Numbered from the stretch's first letter, positions 1-9,149 are shown. The stretch is DNA of 15,480 nucleotides from DASUZB01 sp036377075 (GCA_036377075.1 DASUZB010000076.1:1-15480); one strand, 5' to 3'. Notes: a model not told the origin generated them from the sequence alone. Made by a program: numbers and translations.

Positions 1-162
1 GAGCGCGACCACCCGGCGCCCGGCCGCCCCGCCGGCCAGCTCGCGCCCGGCGGCGGCCACCGCCGCCCCGGCCCGGCCCATCAGCACCGACACCGGGATC
101 CCCGCCCGCGCCGCCGCCTGGTCGGCGGCCTGGACCGCCGCCACCTCCGCGATCGGCTTCAC
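1..162 (-). CDS. nnr: NAD(P)H-hydrate epimerase / bifunctional Nnr protein, N-terminal fragment (cut by window edge)
   Basis: The visible 54 codons start at a GTG (162-160) and run off the left edge. They read VKPIAEVAAVQAADQAAARA, then GIPVSVLMGRAGAAVA, which is the conserved opening of the YjeF N-terminal domain: a helix with an AAD motif, then GIP and LMxRAGxAVA. That domain epimerises damaged NAD(P)H hydrate. In most Actinomycetota it is fused to an ADP-dependent dehydratase domain, but this part lies outside the window, so epimerase-only or bifunctional cannot be decided. The start is supported by a purine-rich GGAGG run about 15 bases upstream and by a four-base GTGA overlap with the acpS stop, which suggests translational coupling. 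acpS next to nnr is a common arrangement. The family call is strong for so short a fragment. Confidence 0.85.
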   Translation of the reverse strand, partial: MKPIAEVAAVQAADQAAARAGIPVSVLMGRAGAAVAAAGRELAGGAAGRRVVAL

Positions 163-659
163 GACCCCGTCCCTTTCCTCCGGGGGGCTACCGCTTCGCT
201 ACTCGAGCCCCCCGGACCCCCAGCCGCGCGCTGGCGCTCGCGGCGGCGGCGCACCCACGGGGGCGGGCCGTCGGGGCGGCGCGGCTCGCCCTCGGCCACC
301 ACCGCCGCGACGGCCGTGTCCCTGGTGTCCGAGAGCGACAGGTGCCACTGCCGCACCCCCAGCGAGCTGGCCCACTCGGCCAGCTCGCCGCTGAGCGCGA
401 TCGACGGCGCGCCCGAGGGGTGGTTGACCACCTCCAGGTCGGTGTAGCGGAAGCCGGAGAAGCCCACCCCGAGCGCCTTCGAGACCGCCTCCTTGGCCGC
501 CCAGCGCTTGGCGAGGTAGGCGGCGGCGCCGACGCCGCGGCGCGCCGACGCGGCCCGCTCGGCCGGGGTGAAGACCCGCTCGGCGAAGCGTGGGTGCCGC
601 TCCAGGGCGCGGGCGATGCGGGCGACCTCGACGGCGTCGACGCCGATGCCGACGATCAT
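159..659 (-). CDS. acpS: Holo-[acyl-carrier-protein] synthase with a C-terminal extension
   Basis: The product transfers 4'-phosphopantetheine from CoA to the serine of acyl carrier protein, activating fatty-acid synthesis in the cytoplasm. The protein begins MIVGIGVDAVEVARI, with the metal-binding Asp8. It carries WAAKEAVSKALGVG at about residues 53-66, including Glu57, and HLSLSDTRDTAVAAVVAE at about 106-123, the standard closing strand. The family is usually 115-130 residues; this reading gives 166. The last 40 or so residues are low-complexity (Arg/Pro-rich, then Gly/Ser-rich) and include a palindrome at 181-214 translated in frame. The ATG (659-657) overlaps the TGA of the upstream membrane-protein gene as ATGA, and the stop overlaps the nnr GTG, so all three are probably co-translated. 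A longer upstream reading of this frame is Arg-rich and overlaps the upstream gene, so it was rejected. Confidence 0.93.
   Translation of the reverse strand: MIVGIGVDAVEVARIARALERHPRFAERVFTPAERAASARRGVGAAAYLAKRWAAKEAVSKALGVGFSGFRYTDLEVVNHPSGAPSIALSGELAEWASSLGVRQWHLSLSDTRDTAVAAVVAEGEPRRPDGPPPWVRRRRERQRAAGGPGGSSSEAVAPRRKGTGS
181..214. repeat. Perfect 9-bp inverted repeat inside the acpS tail
   Basis: The arms CGGGGGGCT (181-189) and AGCCCCCCG (206-214) are exact reverse complements separated by 16 bases. The element lies within the acpS extension and just upstream of the nnr ribosome-binding purines. It has the same G6/C6 core as the hairpin between rpoA and rplQ at 14470-14490. It could form an RNA hairpin near the acpS-nnr junction. 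Confidence 0.75.
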
Positions 660-1024
660 CGAACGCCGAACCGACCCCTGACCTCGGGGCGGGTGAGGAG
701 GAAGAGGATCAGCGCGTCGAACAGCAGCGCCAGCAGGCTGAGCTGGGACAGGTGGATCAGGGTCAGCAGCCCGGTGCCGACGATCCCGAGGTACCAGCCC
801 CAGCGCTCGCCCTTGAGCAGGCCGACGCCGCCGGCGACCAGCGCGGCCACCAGCGCCAACCAGAACAGCAGCAGGCCGGGCGGGTTGCCGGAGGAGAGCA
901 CGATGCTCTGCAGCAGCGGGAAGCCGACGAAGGCGGCGTCGATGAACAACAGGATCGCGACGATGCTGACCGACTGGTCCGGATCGATCTCGAAGGAAGC
1001 CATGGCGTCGCAATCGTAGAGCAC
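656..1024 (-). CDS. Small four-span membrane protein of unknown function
   Basis: I do not recognise a named family. The 122-residue product has four hydrophobic stretches, at about residues 19-43 (VSIVAILLFIDAAFVGF...), 49-70 (GLLLFWLALVAALVAGG...), 76-95 (WGWYLGIVGTGLLTLIHL) and 97-110 (LLALLFDALILFLL). Short charged loops such as KGER lie between them, so it is probably an integral inner-membrane protein. The GTG at 1024 has GAAGG ten bases upstream. The in-frame ATG at 1003 (MASFEIDPDQS, 115 residues) is a plausible alternative with no clear ribosome-binding site. The stop overlaps the acpS ATG by four bases, so it is probably translated together with acpS. It follows the dehydrogenase gene after 29 bases and may be on the same transcript. 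Confidence 0.75.
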   Translation of the reverse strand: MLYDCDAMASFEIDPDQSVSIVAILLFIDAAFVGFPLLQSIVLSSGNPPGLLLFWLALVAALVAGGVGLLKGERWGWYLGIVGTGLLTLIHLSQLSLLALLFDALILFLLTRPEVRGRFGVR

Positions 1025-1053
1025 CGGCTGGCAACCTTCAGCCCGGCGTTCTC

Positions 1054-3336
1054 CTAGGGCGCCCGCACGAAGAAGGCCTTGTACGTCGCCGCGCTGGCCG
1101 GGGCGATGATGTCGTGGCCCTGGAGGCCACCGTCCGACCAGGAGCTGAAGTTCCAGACCTTGCCCCTGATCCGCTGCCCATCCGGCGCGCTGATGCTGTT
1201 GCGCGACCCGACGATCACGGTCCTGGTGAACGTGGTCGTCCCGTTGGTGCCGTTGAACGTCAGCTGCGCCTTGCTCGGGTCGGAGGTGAAGGTCAGGACC
1301 ACCGTCTTGGGGTCGAGGCGCAGCGTGGTGGAGCCGGTCAGCCCGCCGGAGTCGGTCGCGGTCAAGGTGAGGAGCAGGTACGACGGGTACTCGTGGTCGG
1401 GCGCGAAGAACGAGTCGCCCGCCGTACCGGTCCAGCTCTGCAGGAAGTGGGTGTGGCAGTTGGACGGGCAGTGCTGCAGCGTCAGGGACCAGGACAGCGC
1501 GGAGGCTGGCAGGGCGCCGTCCTGGGCGTCGGTGGCCGAGCCGGAGAAGGCGATCTGGTCGCCGACCTTCCAGGTCGTTCCGGCCGCCGGGGAGGTGATC
1601 ACCGGGGTGGGCGGGGTGTTGTTGGCGGTGACGGTCACCGTGGCCGGCGTGCTGGTGGCCCCGTTGCGGTCGGTCACCACCAGCCTGGCGGTGTAGCTGC
1701 CCGGGTCGGTGTAGGTGTGGCTGGCGGTGGAGCCGGTGGCGTCGCCGTAGGTGCCGTCGCCGTTGAGGTCCCAGCTGTAGGCGGCGATGCCGTCGCCCGG
1801 GTCCGGGTCGCTGGAGGAGCGGCCGTCGAAGCTGACCGTGAGCGGGGCCGCGCCGCTGGTCGGGGTGGCCTGGATGACGGCGGTCGGCGGGGTGTTGGCG
1901 CCCTGGAAGCTGATGCGCCGGATGGTCCCGCCGGTGAGGTCGACGTAGAACAGGTCCCCGCCCGGCCCGGTCTTCAGGTCGACCGGGTTGGCCGCCGCGG
2001 CCGCGAACGTCACCCGCTGGTTGGGGTCTGGCAGGCCGTTGGTGCCCTTGAGCATCGCCCAGATGCAGTCGCGCGAGTAGTCGGCGAAGAACAGCGCGCC
2101 GTCGTAGGCGGCGGGGTAGTTGCTGGTCGTCTCGAACGCCATGCCCGAGATCGACGAGCTGCCGGTCGGGCAGGACTCGCCCGAGACCACCTTGGCGCTG
2201 TGGTTGTAGGTGTAGTACGGGGCGGTGACGGCGCCCGACTGGGCGTAGAGGTTCTCGCAGATGTTGAGGTTGGCGCCGTCGTAGCCGCTCTGGGGACCGT
2301 CGCCCTCGTAGCAGGGCCAGCCGAAGTTGACCGCCCCGGCGGTGGGGCTGGCGACGCGGTCGATCTCCTCCCAGGTGTTCCAGCCGACGTCGCCGACCCA
2401 GGCCTCGCTGGTGCCGGGCCTGACGGTGAAGCGGAACGGGTTGCGCAGCCCGGAGGCGACGATCCGGCGGGCGTTGGTGTCCGGACCGGTGATGGGGTTG
2501 TCCGGCAGCGGCGCGCCGGTGTCCGGGTCGATCCGCAGGACGGTGCCGGACAGGCCGGTCGGGTCGCCGCTGGTGCGCAGGTCCTGGCTGCGCAGGGCAC
2601 CGCCCTCCGCGGTCGGCGGGGTGAGGGTGGCGCCGGCGCCGCCGGGCGGGTCACCGCACGGGTTCAGCGGGCTGCCGTCCTGGCCGTAGTCGGTGAAGTT
2701 GAAGCTGGCGCCGTCGCCGCCGCTGACGTACAGGGCGCCGTCGGCGCCGAAGGCCAGCGAGCCGATCGAGTGGCTCGGGTACTGCTGGCACCAGTCCTCG
2801 ACCAGTACCTGCTCCGACCCGGTCATGACGTTGCCGCTGGCGGTCAGTCGGGAGACCCGGCCGCTGATGACGCAGCCGTCGTCGGTCGCCCCCGGCGGGG
2901 TCGGGCAGTTGTCGGAGGTGGCGCCGGCCGTGCCCCAGCGCGGCGCGGTGCCGCCGATGGCCGCGTCGTGGGCGTACAGGACGTACACGTACGGCCTGGT
3001 CGGGAACGACGGGTCGAGCGCCATGCCGAGCAGGCCGCGGTCCCAGAAGTTGTGCACCTCGGTGCGCAGGTCGGCGAAGACGGTCGGGCTGGTGTCGCTG
3101 AGGTTGTCGAACACCTTGACCAGGCCGCTCTTCTCGCCGACGAAGACGCGGCCGTCGGCGGCGAACTGGACGACGGTGGGCTCGGTGAGCCCGCTGAAGG
3201 CGATCGTCTCCTGGAAGCCGGTCGGCAGCGTCGCCGCCCGGGCCGGCCTCGCCGGCGCCAGCGGGGTCGCCCCCAGCAGCACCGCGCAGGCGGCAATGAA
3301 CGAAAAGCTGACCAGCCAGCGTCCCCGACGCACCAT
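1054..3336 (-). CDS. Secreted PQQ-dependent sugar dehydrogenase with PKD and Ig-like domains
   Basis: The 760-residue product has a signal peptide: basic MVRRGR, a hydrophobic core to about residue 26, and an ARA-A cleavage site near 34. Residues about 40-475 form a glucose/sorbosone dehydrogenase beta-propeller. Its hallmarks are DRGLLGMALDPSF (about 99-111), HSIGSLAFGADGALYVSGGD (about 189-208, its His matching the catalytic His of soluble glucose dehydrogenase), GTVLRIDPDTG, SGLRNPFRF, WVGDVGWNTWEEID and NFGWPCYEGD. A PKD domain follows (about 481-572; SWDLNGDG, YTDPGSYTARLVVTD), then a second Ig/PKD-like module (about 576-675) and a beta-rich tail. Known relatives oxidise aldoses using PQQ outside the cytoplasm; the substrate here is not evident. 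Starts at ATG 3336, GTG 3333 (better spaced from a GGGGGG run) and TTG 3348 are all possible. No anchor or sorting motif is visible at the C-terminus. Confidence 0.88.
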   Translation of the reverse strand: MVRRGRWLVSFSFIAACAVLLGATPLAPARPARAATLPTGFQETIAFSGLTEPTVVQFAADGRVFVGEKSGLVKVFDNLSDTSPTVFADLRTEVHNFWDRGLLGMALDPSFPTRPYVYVLYAHDAAIGGTAPRWGTAGATSDNCPTPPGATDDGCVISGRVSRLTASGNVMTGSEQVLVEDWCQQYPSHSIGSLAFGADGALYVSGGDGASFNFTDYGQDGSPLNPCGDPPGGAGATLTPPTAEGGALRSQDLRTSGDPTGLSGTVLRIDPDTGAPLPDNPITGPDTNARRIVASGLRNPFRFTVRPGTSEAWVGDVGWNTWEEIDRVASPTAGAVNFGWPCYEGDGPQSGYDGANLNICENLYAQSGAVTAPYYTYNHSAKVVSGESCPTGSSSISGMAFETTSNYPAAYDGALFFADYSRDCIWAMLKGTNGLPDPNQRVTFAAAAANPVDLKTGPGGDLFYVDLTGGTIRRISFQGANTPPTAVIQATPTSGAAPLTVSFDGRSSSDPDPGDGIAAYSWDLNGDGTYGDATGSTASHTYTDPGSYTARLVVTDRNGATSTPATVTVTANNTPPTPVITSPAAGTTWKVGDQIAFSGSATDAQDGALPASALSWSLTLQHCPSNCHTHFLQSWTGTAGDSFFAPDHEYPSYLLLTLTATDSGGLTGSTTLRLDPKTVVLTFTSDPSKAQLTFNGTNGTTTFTRTVIVGSRNSISAPDGQRIRGKVWNFSSWSDGGLQGHDIIAPASAATYKAFFVRAP

Positions 3337-3520
3337 TGCCCCCCGCAAGGCGACGCCCGGCCGGCCCTTCCGTGCCCCGTCCGAACCCGATCGGCTCCGC
3401 GGATTGCGCCGGCACGCGCAAATTGATGGATCCAGTCAAGGATGGGGAGCGCATGCATCGGCGGACAATCGAGCATTCTACCGAGAAGGCGCAGGCAGAC
3501 GCGGGTGGTAGGGCTGCTGG
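3337..3520 (-). other. Intergenic region between glmS and the sugar dehydrogenase gene
   Basis: This 184-base gap is less GC-biased than the flanking genes and probably holds the dehydrogenase promoter and leader. On the minus strand, TAGAAT (3480-3475) fits a -10 element, but no good -35 lies at the right distance. TTGACT (3439-3434) fits a -35, but nothing suitable lies 16-18 bases downstream. No strong terminator follows glmS. A short reading from ATG at 3454 has no family signal. Confidence 0.35.
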
Positions 3521-5356
<1,836 letters not shown>

Positions 5357-5470
5357 ACGATGGCGCTCCTACCGCTCGGCTTCCAAGCCCTCGGCCCCCC
5401 CAGGGCGCAGTGACCGGCCAATGCTACCAGCCGGCCCCAGACGCCCCCTGATGCATCGGGGGGCTGTCGC
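5357..5470 (-). promoter_or_regulatory. glmS upstream region with candidate -10 and ribosome-binding site
   Basis: On the minus strand, TAGCAT (5426-5421) is a fair -10 sequence in an otherwise very GC-rich gap. No convincing -35 lies 17 bases upstream, where the palindrome at 5443-5464 sits. The glmS ribosome-binding site is GGTAGGAG, ending nine bases before the ATG. A small hairpin (GGCT, four-base loop, AGCC) lies in the leader. The promoter call is tentative. Confidence 0.35.
5443..5464. terminator. Terminator-like palindrome after the cyclase-like ATPase gene
   Basis: An 11+11 palindrome, GCCCCCTGATG and CATCGGGGGGC, has a single non-Watson-Crick position and a GATGCATC centre. It begins seven bases beyond the TAG of the upstream gene on the minus strand, a typical site for a terminator. 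No U-run follows, so it may be a U-less actinobacterial terminator or a transcript-end stabiliser. Confidence 0.5.
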
Positions 5471-8400
5471 CTACGCCCTGACCAGGGAGGCGGCGGCGCG
5501 GAGGTGGGCGGCGGCGCCGACCTCGCGCCAGAAGGCGAGGGCGGCGTCGAGCTGGACCGCGGCCTCGGCGGGACGGCCGGTCTCGATCAGCCGGCGGGCG
5601 GCGCGCTGGCGGGCGACCGCCTCGTCCGGGCGCGTCCCGATGGCCGCGTAGATGTCGGCGGCGCGCAGCGGCTCGTCGGCGAGCAGCGCCTGGGCCGCCG
5701 CCAGCCAGGGCGAGGGGACCACCCCGTCGAGCACTCCCAGCTCGTAGCCGAGCTCGCGCAGGACCACGCCGAAGTCCGCCCCGAGGGCCGGCTCCAGCAG
5801 CCCGCCGAGGCTGCCGAGCAGCTCGTCGGCCACCGCCCGCGCGTCGGCCGGGCGGCCGTCGGCGAGCAGGGCGGCGGCCTGGAAGGCCTGGGCCGGGCGG
5901 ACGTTCTGCGCGTCGGTGGTCTCCCGCGCGAGCCGCAGCGCGGCGGACGCGTCCTGCAGGGCGGCCGCGATGCGGCCGCGGGCGAGGCTGATGCGACCAC
6001 GCCACAGCCGGCACCAGCTCTGCAGGTAGTGGCCCTCGCCGCCCTCGGCCTCCGCGATGAACTCGTCGGCGACGCCCGCCGCCTCGTCCCAGCTCCCGGT
6101 CCAGTACGCCTCGGCCACCCGCTCGGCCTCGAGCCAGCGGAACTCGTGCAGCGCGCCGAAGCGCTCGGCCACCCGCCAGGCGGCCTCCTGGGCGTGGAAG
6201 CAGCGCGCCAGGTCGCCGTGGGCGGCGAAGGCGTAGGCGAGGTTGACCCGCCAGCGGATGGCGTAGGGCGAGCCGTGCACGTCGCAGAGGGCGACCGCCC
6301 GCTCCAGGTCGGCGGCGCCGTTCGGGTCGCCGCCCTCGATCCGGGCGAGGCCGATGATGCCGAGCGCGCCGGCCTCCAGGTCGCGGTGGCCGAGCTCCTC
6401 GGCCATCGCCAGCGCCTCCCTGCCCGCCGCCAGCGCCTCGGCCTGCCTGGCCGCGCTGACCAGCAGCATGCCGGCGGCCTCGCTGAGCACCTTCAGCTTG
6501 GAGCGCGACGGCGGCTCGTCGGCGACCAGGCCGAGGGCACGCTCGACGTGGGCGAGGCGCTCCTCGCCGCGCCCGCGCAGCCAGACGACGCGGCCGAGGA
6601 ACATCGCGGCCTCCGCCGCCCGGCCCCGCGCGCCCGCGGCCAGCAGGGCGTCGCGCGCCTCGGTGAGCAGCTCCCCACCCCCGCCCTCGCTGAGGTAGGC
6701 GGCACGGCCGGCACGCAGCAACAGCTCCGGGCGCCCCGGGTCCTCCGGCGGCCACAGCTCGAGCGCCTGGGCGTACCAGCGGGCGGCGGTGCCGTAGACG
6801 CCCAGCGCCGCGGCGCGGTCGCCGGCGTCGCGCAGGGCCAGCCGTGCCGCCTGCGGCAGGGCGGCGTCGTCCCGGCCGCTGGCCTGGCCGAAGGCGAGCG
6901 CCCGCTGGTAGTGGTGGGCGAGCAGCTCGGCGCGGTCCTCGGCGCGGTCGCGGCGGTGGGCCGCGGCGAGGGACTCGATCCAGCTCGCCGCCCGGCGGTG
7001 CCGCTCGGCCCGGCGCACGCGCGGGATCTGCTCGTAGGCGACGTCGCGCACCAGGACGTGGCGGAAGCCGTACTGGCGCTCGCCGGCGACCGAGGAACGC
7101 TTGATCTGGTGCACGAACTCCTTGCGCTCCAGGCGCTCGAGGCAGTCCTCCAGCCAGGCCTCGTCGTGGCCGCCGATGACGGCGAGGGCGCCGACCCAGC
7201 CGACCCGGCCGAGCACGGCCGCGTCCTGCAGCACCGTCTTCTCGTCGGCGGGCAGCGCGTCGAGCCGCGCCGCGATGATCGCGTGCACGCTCTCCGGCAT
7301 GGCGCCGAGGGCGTCGCGGCGGCCCTCGCCGGAGCCGTGGTCGCGCAGCATGTGCACGTACTCCTCGGCGAACAGCGGGTTGCCGCCGACGAGGCTGAGC
7401 AGCTCCGGCCCGACCGTGGTCGGCAGCCCGTAGCGCAGCAGCAACCGCTGCAGCAGCTGGCTGGTGTCGGCGTCGGACAGCGGGCCGAGCGGGATGGTGG
7501 TGGCCGGTGCGCGCAGCGGCCAGCGCTCCTCCAGCTCGGGCCGGGCGGTGGCGAGCACCAGCAGCGGCACCGGGCCGGGCTGGGCGGCCGCGTCCTGGCC
7601 GGTCAGCTTGTCCAGGAAGTCGAGCAGGGCGTAGTCGGCCCAGTGCAGGTCCTCGACCACCAGGACCAGCGCGCGGCGCCGGGCGGCGAGCCCGTAGAGG
7701 AAACGGCGCCAGGCGGCGAGGGCCTCCTCGCGGCCGCCTGGCATCAGCGCCGCCTCGCCGGCGCCGACCAGCAGGCGCAGGTGCTCGGTGACCCAGGCGG
7801 CCCCGGCGGGGTCGCCGGCCATGGCGAAGCTGGCCGCCGCCGCCAGCTTGCGCTCCGCGCGCTCGGCGGTGTCGGTCTCGAGGATGCCGGCCTCCGCCTT
7901 GACGACCTCGGAGAGCGCCCAGAAGGTGACGCCGTCGCCGAAGGGCAGCGAGCGGCCGTGGCGCCAGGCGACCGGCCCGATGTCGCCGGCGACCGCCTGG
8001 CGCAGCTCGGCGACCAGCCGGCTCTTGCCCAGCCCCGCCTCGCCGAGCAGGGTCACCAGCTGCGGGCGGCCGCTGGTACGCACGCGGATGAAGTGCTCCA
8101 GCAGCGCCGCCAGCTCGTGCTCGCGGCCGACCAGCGGCAGCTCGGCGACCCGGCCGAGCTCGGTGGGCGACGCGTCGAACGGGGCGATCGCCGGCCAGAC
8201 CGCCACCGGCTCGTCGCGGCTCTCCAGCGCGAGCAGGCTGGCGCCGCCGTAGGCGATCGTGCGGCGGGTGACCCGCTCGGTGGCGTCGGTGACCAGGATC
8301 GCCCCGGGCGGGGCCGCCTGCTGGATGCGGGCGCACGTCGAGACCAGGTCGCCGGTGACCCGGCCGGGGTCGGCGCGCACCGCCCGCTCGGGGTCGTCCT

Positions 8401-8638
8401 CGCGGGTGCGCGGCACGCCGAACACGGCGATGGTGGTGCCGCCGACCACCTGCTCGACCGAGCCGCCGTAGCTCTCGATCTCGGCGCGCGCGCGTTCGAG
8501 GTGGCTGGCGAGCATGCGGCCGACGTCCTCGGGGTCGCGCTCGCCGAACTGGGGGACGGTCTCGTCGACGTCCGCGAACAGCACGGTGACGACCTTGCGC
8601 TCGGCGCCGTCCGGCGGTTGCCTGATTCCCTTCGTCAT
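5471..8638 (-). CDS. Cyclase-like/P-loop ATPase/TPR regulatory protein with a degenerate class III cyclase domain
   Basis: The 1055-residue protein has three parts. Residues about 12-130 resemble a class III adenylate/guanylate cyclase domain: RKVVTVLFADVDE (Asp23 matches the first metal ligand), HLERARAEIESYGGSVEQVVGG, AVFGVPRTREDDPERAVRA, then VTGDLVSTCARIQQAAPPGA. The second metal ligand (Asp of the usual GDAVMAVFG) is Gly67, and about 60 residues are absent between Ala89 and Asp90, so cyclase activity is unlikely. Residues about 168-430 form an AAA/STAND-type ATPase: LVGREHEL, Walker A GEAGLGKS (199-206), Walker B ALVLVVEDLHWAD (323-335) and GGNPLFAEEY. The rest is Ala/Leu/Arg-rich helical repeat, probably TPR. 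No C-terminal LuxR helix-turn-helix is seen. The ATG at 8638 is chosen because a good promoter (8730-8757) lies inside the longer reading frame. It is probably a cytoplasmic signal-responsive ATPase of unknown target. Confidence 0.88.
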   Translation of the reverse strand: MTKGIRQPPDGAERKVVTVLFADVDETVPQFGERDPEDVGRMLASHLERARAEIESYGGSVEQVVGGTTIAVFGVPRTREDDPERAVRADPGRVTGDLVSTCARIQQAAPPGAILVTDATERVTRRTIAYGGASLLALESRDEPVAVWPAIAPFDASPTELGRVAELPLVGREHELAALLEHFIRVRTSGRPQLVTLLGEAGLGKSRLVAELRQAVAGDIGPVAWRHGRSLPFGDGVTFWALSEVVKAEAGILETDTAERAERKLAAAASFAMAGDPAGAAWVTEHLRLLVGAGEAALMPGGREEALAAWRRFLYGLAARRRALVLVVEDLHWADYALLDFLDKLTGQDAAAQPGPVPLLVLATARPELEERWPLRAPATTIPLGPLSDADTSQLLQRLLLRYGLPTTVGPELLSLVGGNPLFAEEYVHMLRDHGSGEGRRDALGAMPESVHAIIAARLDALPADEKTVLQDAAVLGRVGWVGALAVIGGHDEAWLEDCLERLERKEFVHQIKRSSVAGERQYGFRHVLVRDVAYEQIPRVRRAERHRRAASWIESLAAAHRRDRAEDRAELLAHHYQRALAFGQASGRDDAALPQAARLALRDAGDRAAALGVYGTAARWYAQALELWPPEDPGRPELLLRAGRAAYLSEGGGGELLTEARDALLAAGARGRAAEAAMFLGRVVWLRGRGEERLAHVERALGLVADEPPSRSKLKVLSEAAGMLLVSAARQAEALAAGREALAMAEELGHRDLEAGALGIIGLARIEGGDPNGAADLERAVALCDVHGSPYAIRWRVNLAYAFAAHGDLARCFHAQEAAWRVAERFGALHEFRWLEAERVAEAYWTGSWDEAAGVADEFIAEAEGGEGHYLQSWCRLWRGRISLARGRIAAALQDASAALRLARETTDAQNVRPAQAFQAAALLADGRPADARAVADELLGSLGGLLEPALGADFGVVLRELGYELGVLDGVVPSPWLAAAQALLADEPLRAADIYAAIGTRPDEAVARQRAARRLIETGRPAEAAVQLDAALAFWREVGAAAHLRAAASLVRA

Positions 8639-8729
8639 CGCACCTGCCGAGAGGGATCGCCGCGGGATGACGCGCCAGGAGGCCGTGGCGGCGACCGAAC
8701 CGCCTGCAACCAGGCGCCGTTCCTCGATG

Positions 8730-8757
8730 AGTGTACGGAGTGGCCGGCGCCAGTCAA
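8730..8757 (-). promoter_or_regulatory. Sigma-70-type promoter for the cyclase-like ATPase gene
   Basis: The minus strand reads TTGACT (8757-8752), 16 bases, then TACACT (8735-8730). This is a good housekeeping-sigma match in a GC-rich genome. Transcription would begin near 8723, about 85 bases before the ATG at 8638. It is the clearest promoter in the window and argues against an upstream start for the gene. Confidence 0.7.
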
Positions 8758-8761
8758 AGTC

Positions 8762-8783
8762 GCGGCGGCTCGCTTGCCGCCGC
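8762..8783 (-). terminator. Terminator-like hairpin after the glmM-membrane protein pair
   Basis: A perfect 8-bp stem (GCGGCGGC and GCCGCCGC) with a six-base loop lies about 45 bases past the stop of the small membrane-protein gene on the minus strand. Only a weak T-run (GACTTTGACT) follows, and it runs into the -35 of the next promoter. The hairpin and promoter together suggest a transcription-unit boundary. Confidence 0.5.
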
Positions 8784-8827
8784 ATGGACCCATTTGGGCA
8801 CGGCCAAAGACCCGCCAGGGCCAGCGG

Positions 8828-9136
8828 CTACGGGGCCTGCCGCCCATCGGGGCCGTCGGGGCGGCCGTCGCCCTCGTTCGGGTCGGACGGGAACATGTCG
8901 CGGAGCTTGCGCGAGGCGCGGCGCTGCATCACCACGATCAGCACGGCGCCGCCGACGGCGACGATCAAGAACGGCAGGTTGATGCGGCGCGCGCCGGCGC
9001 CCGGGCGCGGCAGCGTGGTCGACGTGGTGCTCGCCAGTGCGGCGCCCGCGGCCAGCAGCAGCCACGCCTTGGCGGCGGCGACGGCCACGACCAGCCTGGC
9101 GTGCCAGGGGCGGCGGCGACGTCGCGGGGTCGGCAT
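8828..9136 (-). CDS. Small two-span membrane protein downstream of glmM
   Basis: I do not recognise a family. The 102-residue product begins MPTPRRRRRPW, strongly basic. A hydrophobic segment follows (about residues 15-35, LVVAVAAAKAWLLLAAGAALA) that could be a signal or membrane anchor. Then come a short Thr/Pro linker, a second span (about 51-66, FLIVAVGGAVLIVVM), a basic patch (QRRASRKLR) and a charged Asp/Gly/Pro tail. By the positive-inside rule both termini would be cytoplasmic. It starts 13 bases after the glmM stop, with GGAG ten bases before the ATG, and is probably in the glmM transcript. An in-frame TTG at 9163 would overlap glmM and has no better ribosome-binding site. Whether it has any role in the cell-wall pathway is unknown. 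Confidence 0.65.
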   Translation of the reverse strand: MPTPRRRRRPWHARLVVAVAAAKAWLLLAAGAALASTTSTTLPRPGAGARRINLPFLIVAVGGAVLIVVMQRRASRKLRDMFPSDPNEGDGRPDGPDGRQAP

Positions 9137-9149
9137 CGGCTGCCCGCTC

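Noticed and set aside
1114..3426. 770-codon plus-strand frame over the dehydrogenase
   Set aside because: Val/Gly/Arg-rich antisense shadow; the minus-strand gene has a signal peptide and propeller motifs.
3425..3490. Short peptide gene or tRNA in the glmS-dehydrogenase gap
   Set aside because: No cloverleaf or conserved T-loop could be assembled, and the short reading frame has no ribosome-binding site or family resemblance.
3337..3520. Riboswitch in the leader of the dehydrogenase gene
   Set aside because: Several short complementary segments exist, but none match a riboswitch core I know, and such pairings are common in GC-rich DNA.
5357..5470. glmS ribozyme upstream of glmS
   Set aside because: The gap is short and GC-rich, and I see no match to the ribozyme core; the class is known mainly from Bacillota.
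5424..8336. 970-codon open frame on the minus strand in another phase
   Set aside because: Arg/Pro/Gly-rich translation with no family signal; an out-of-frame shadow of the ATPase gene.
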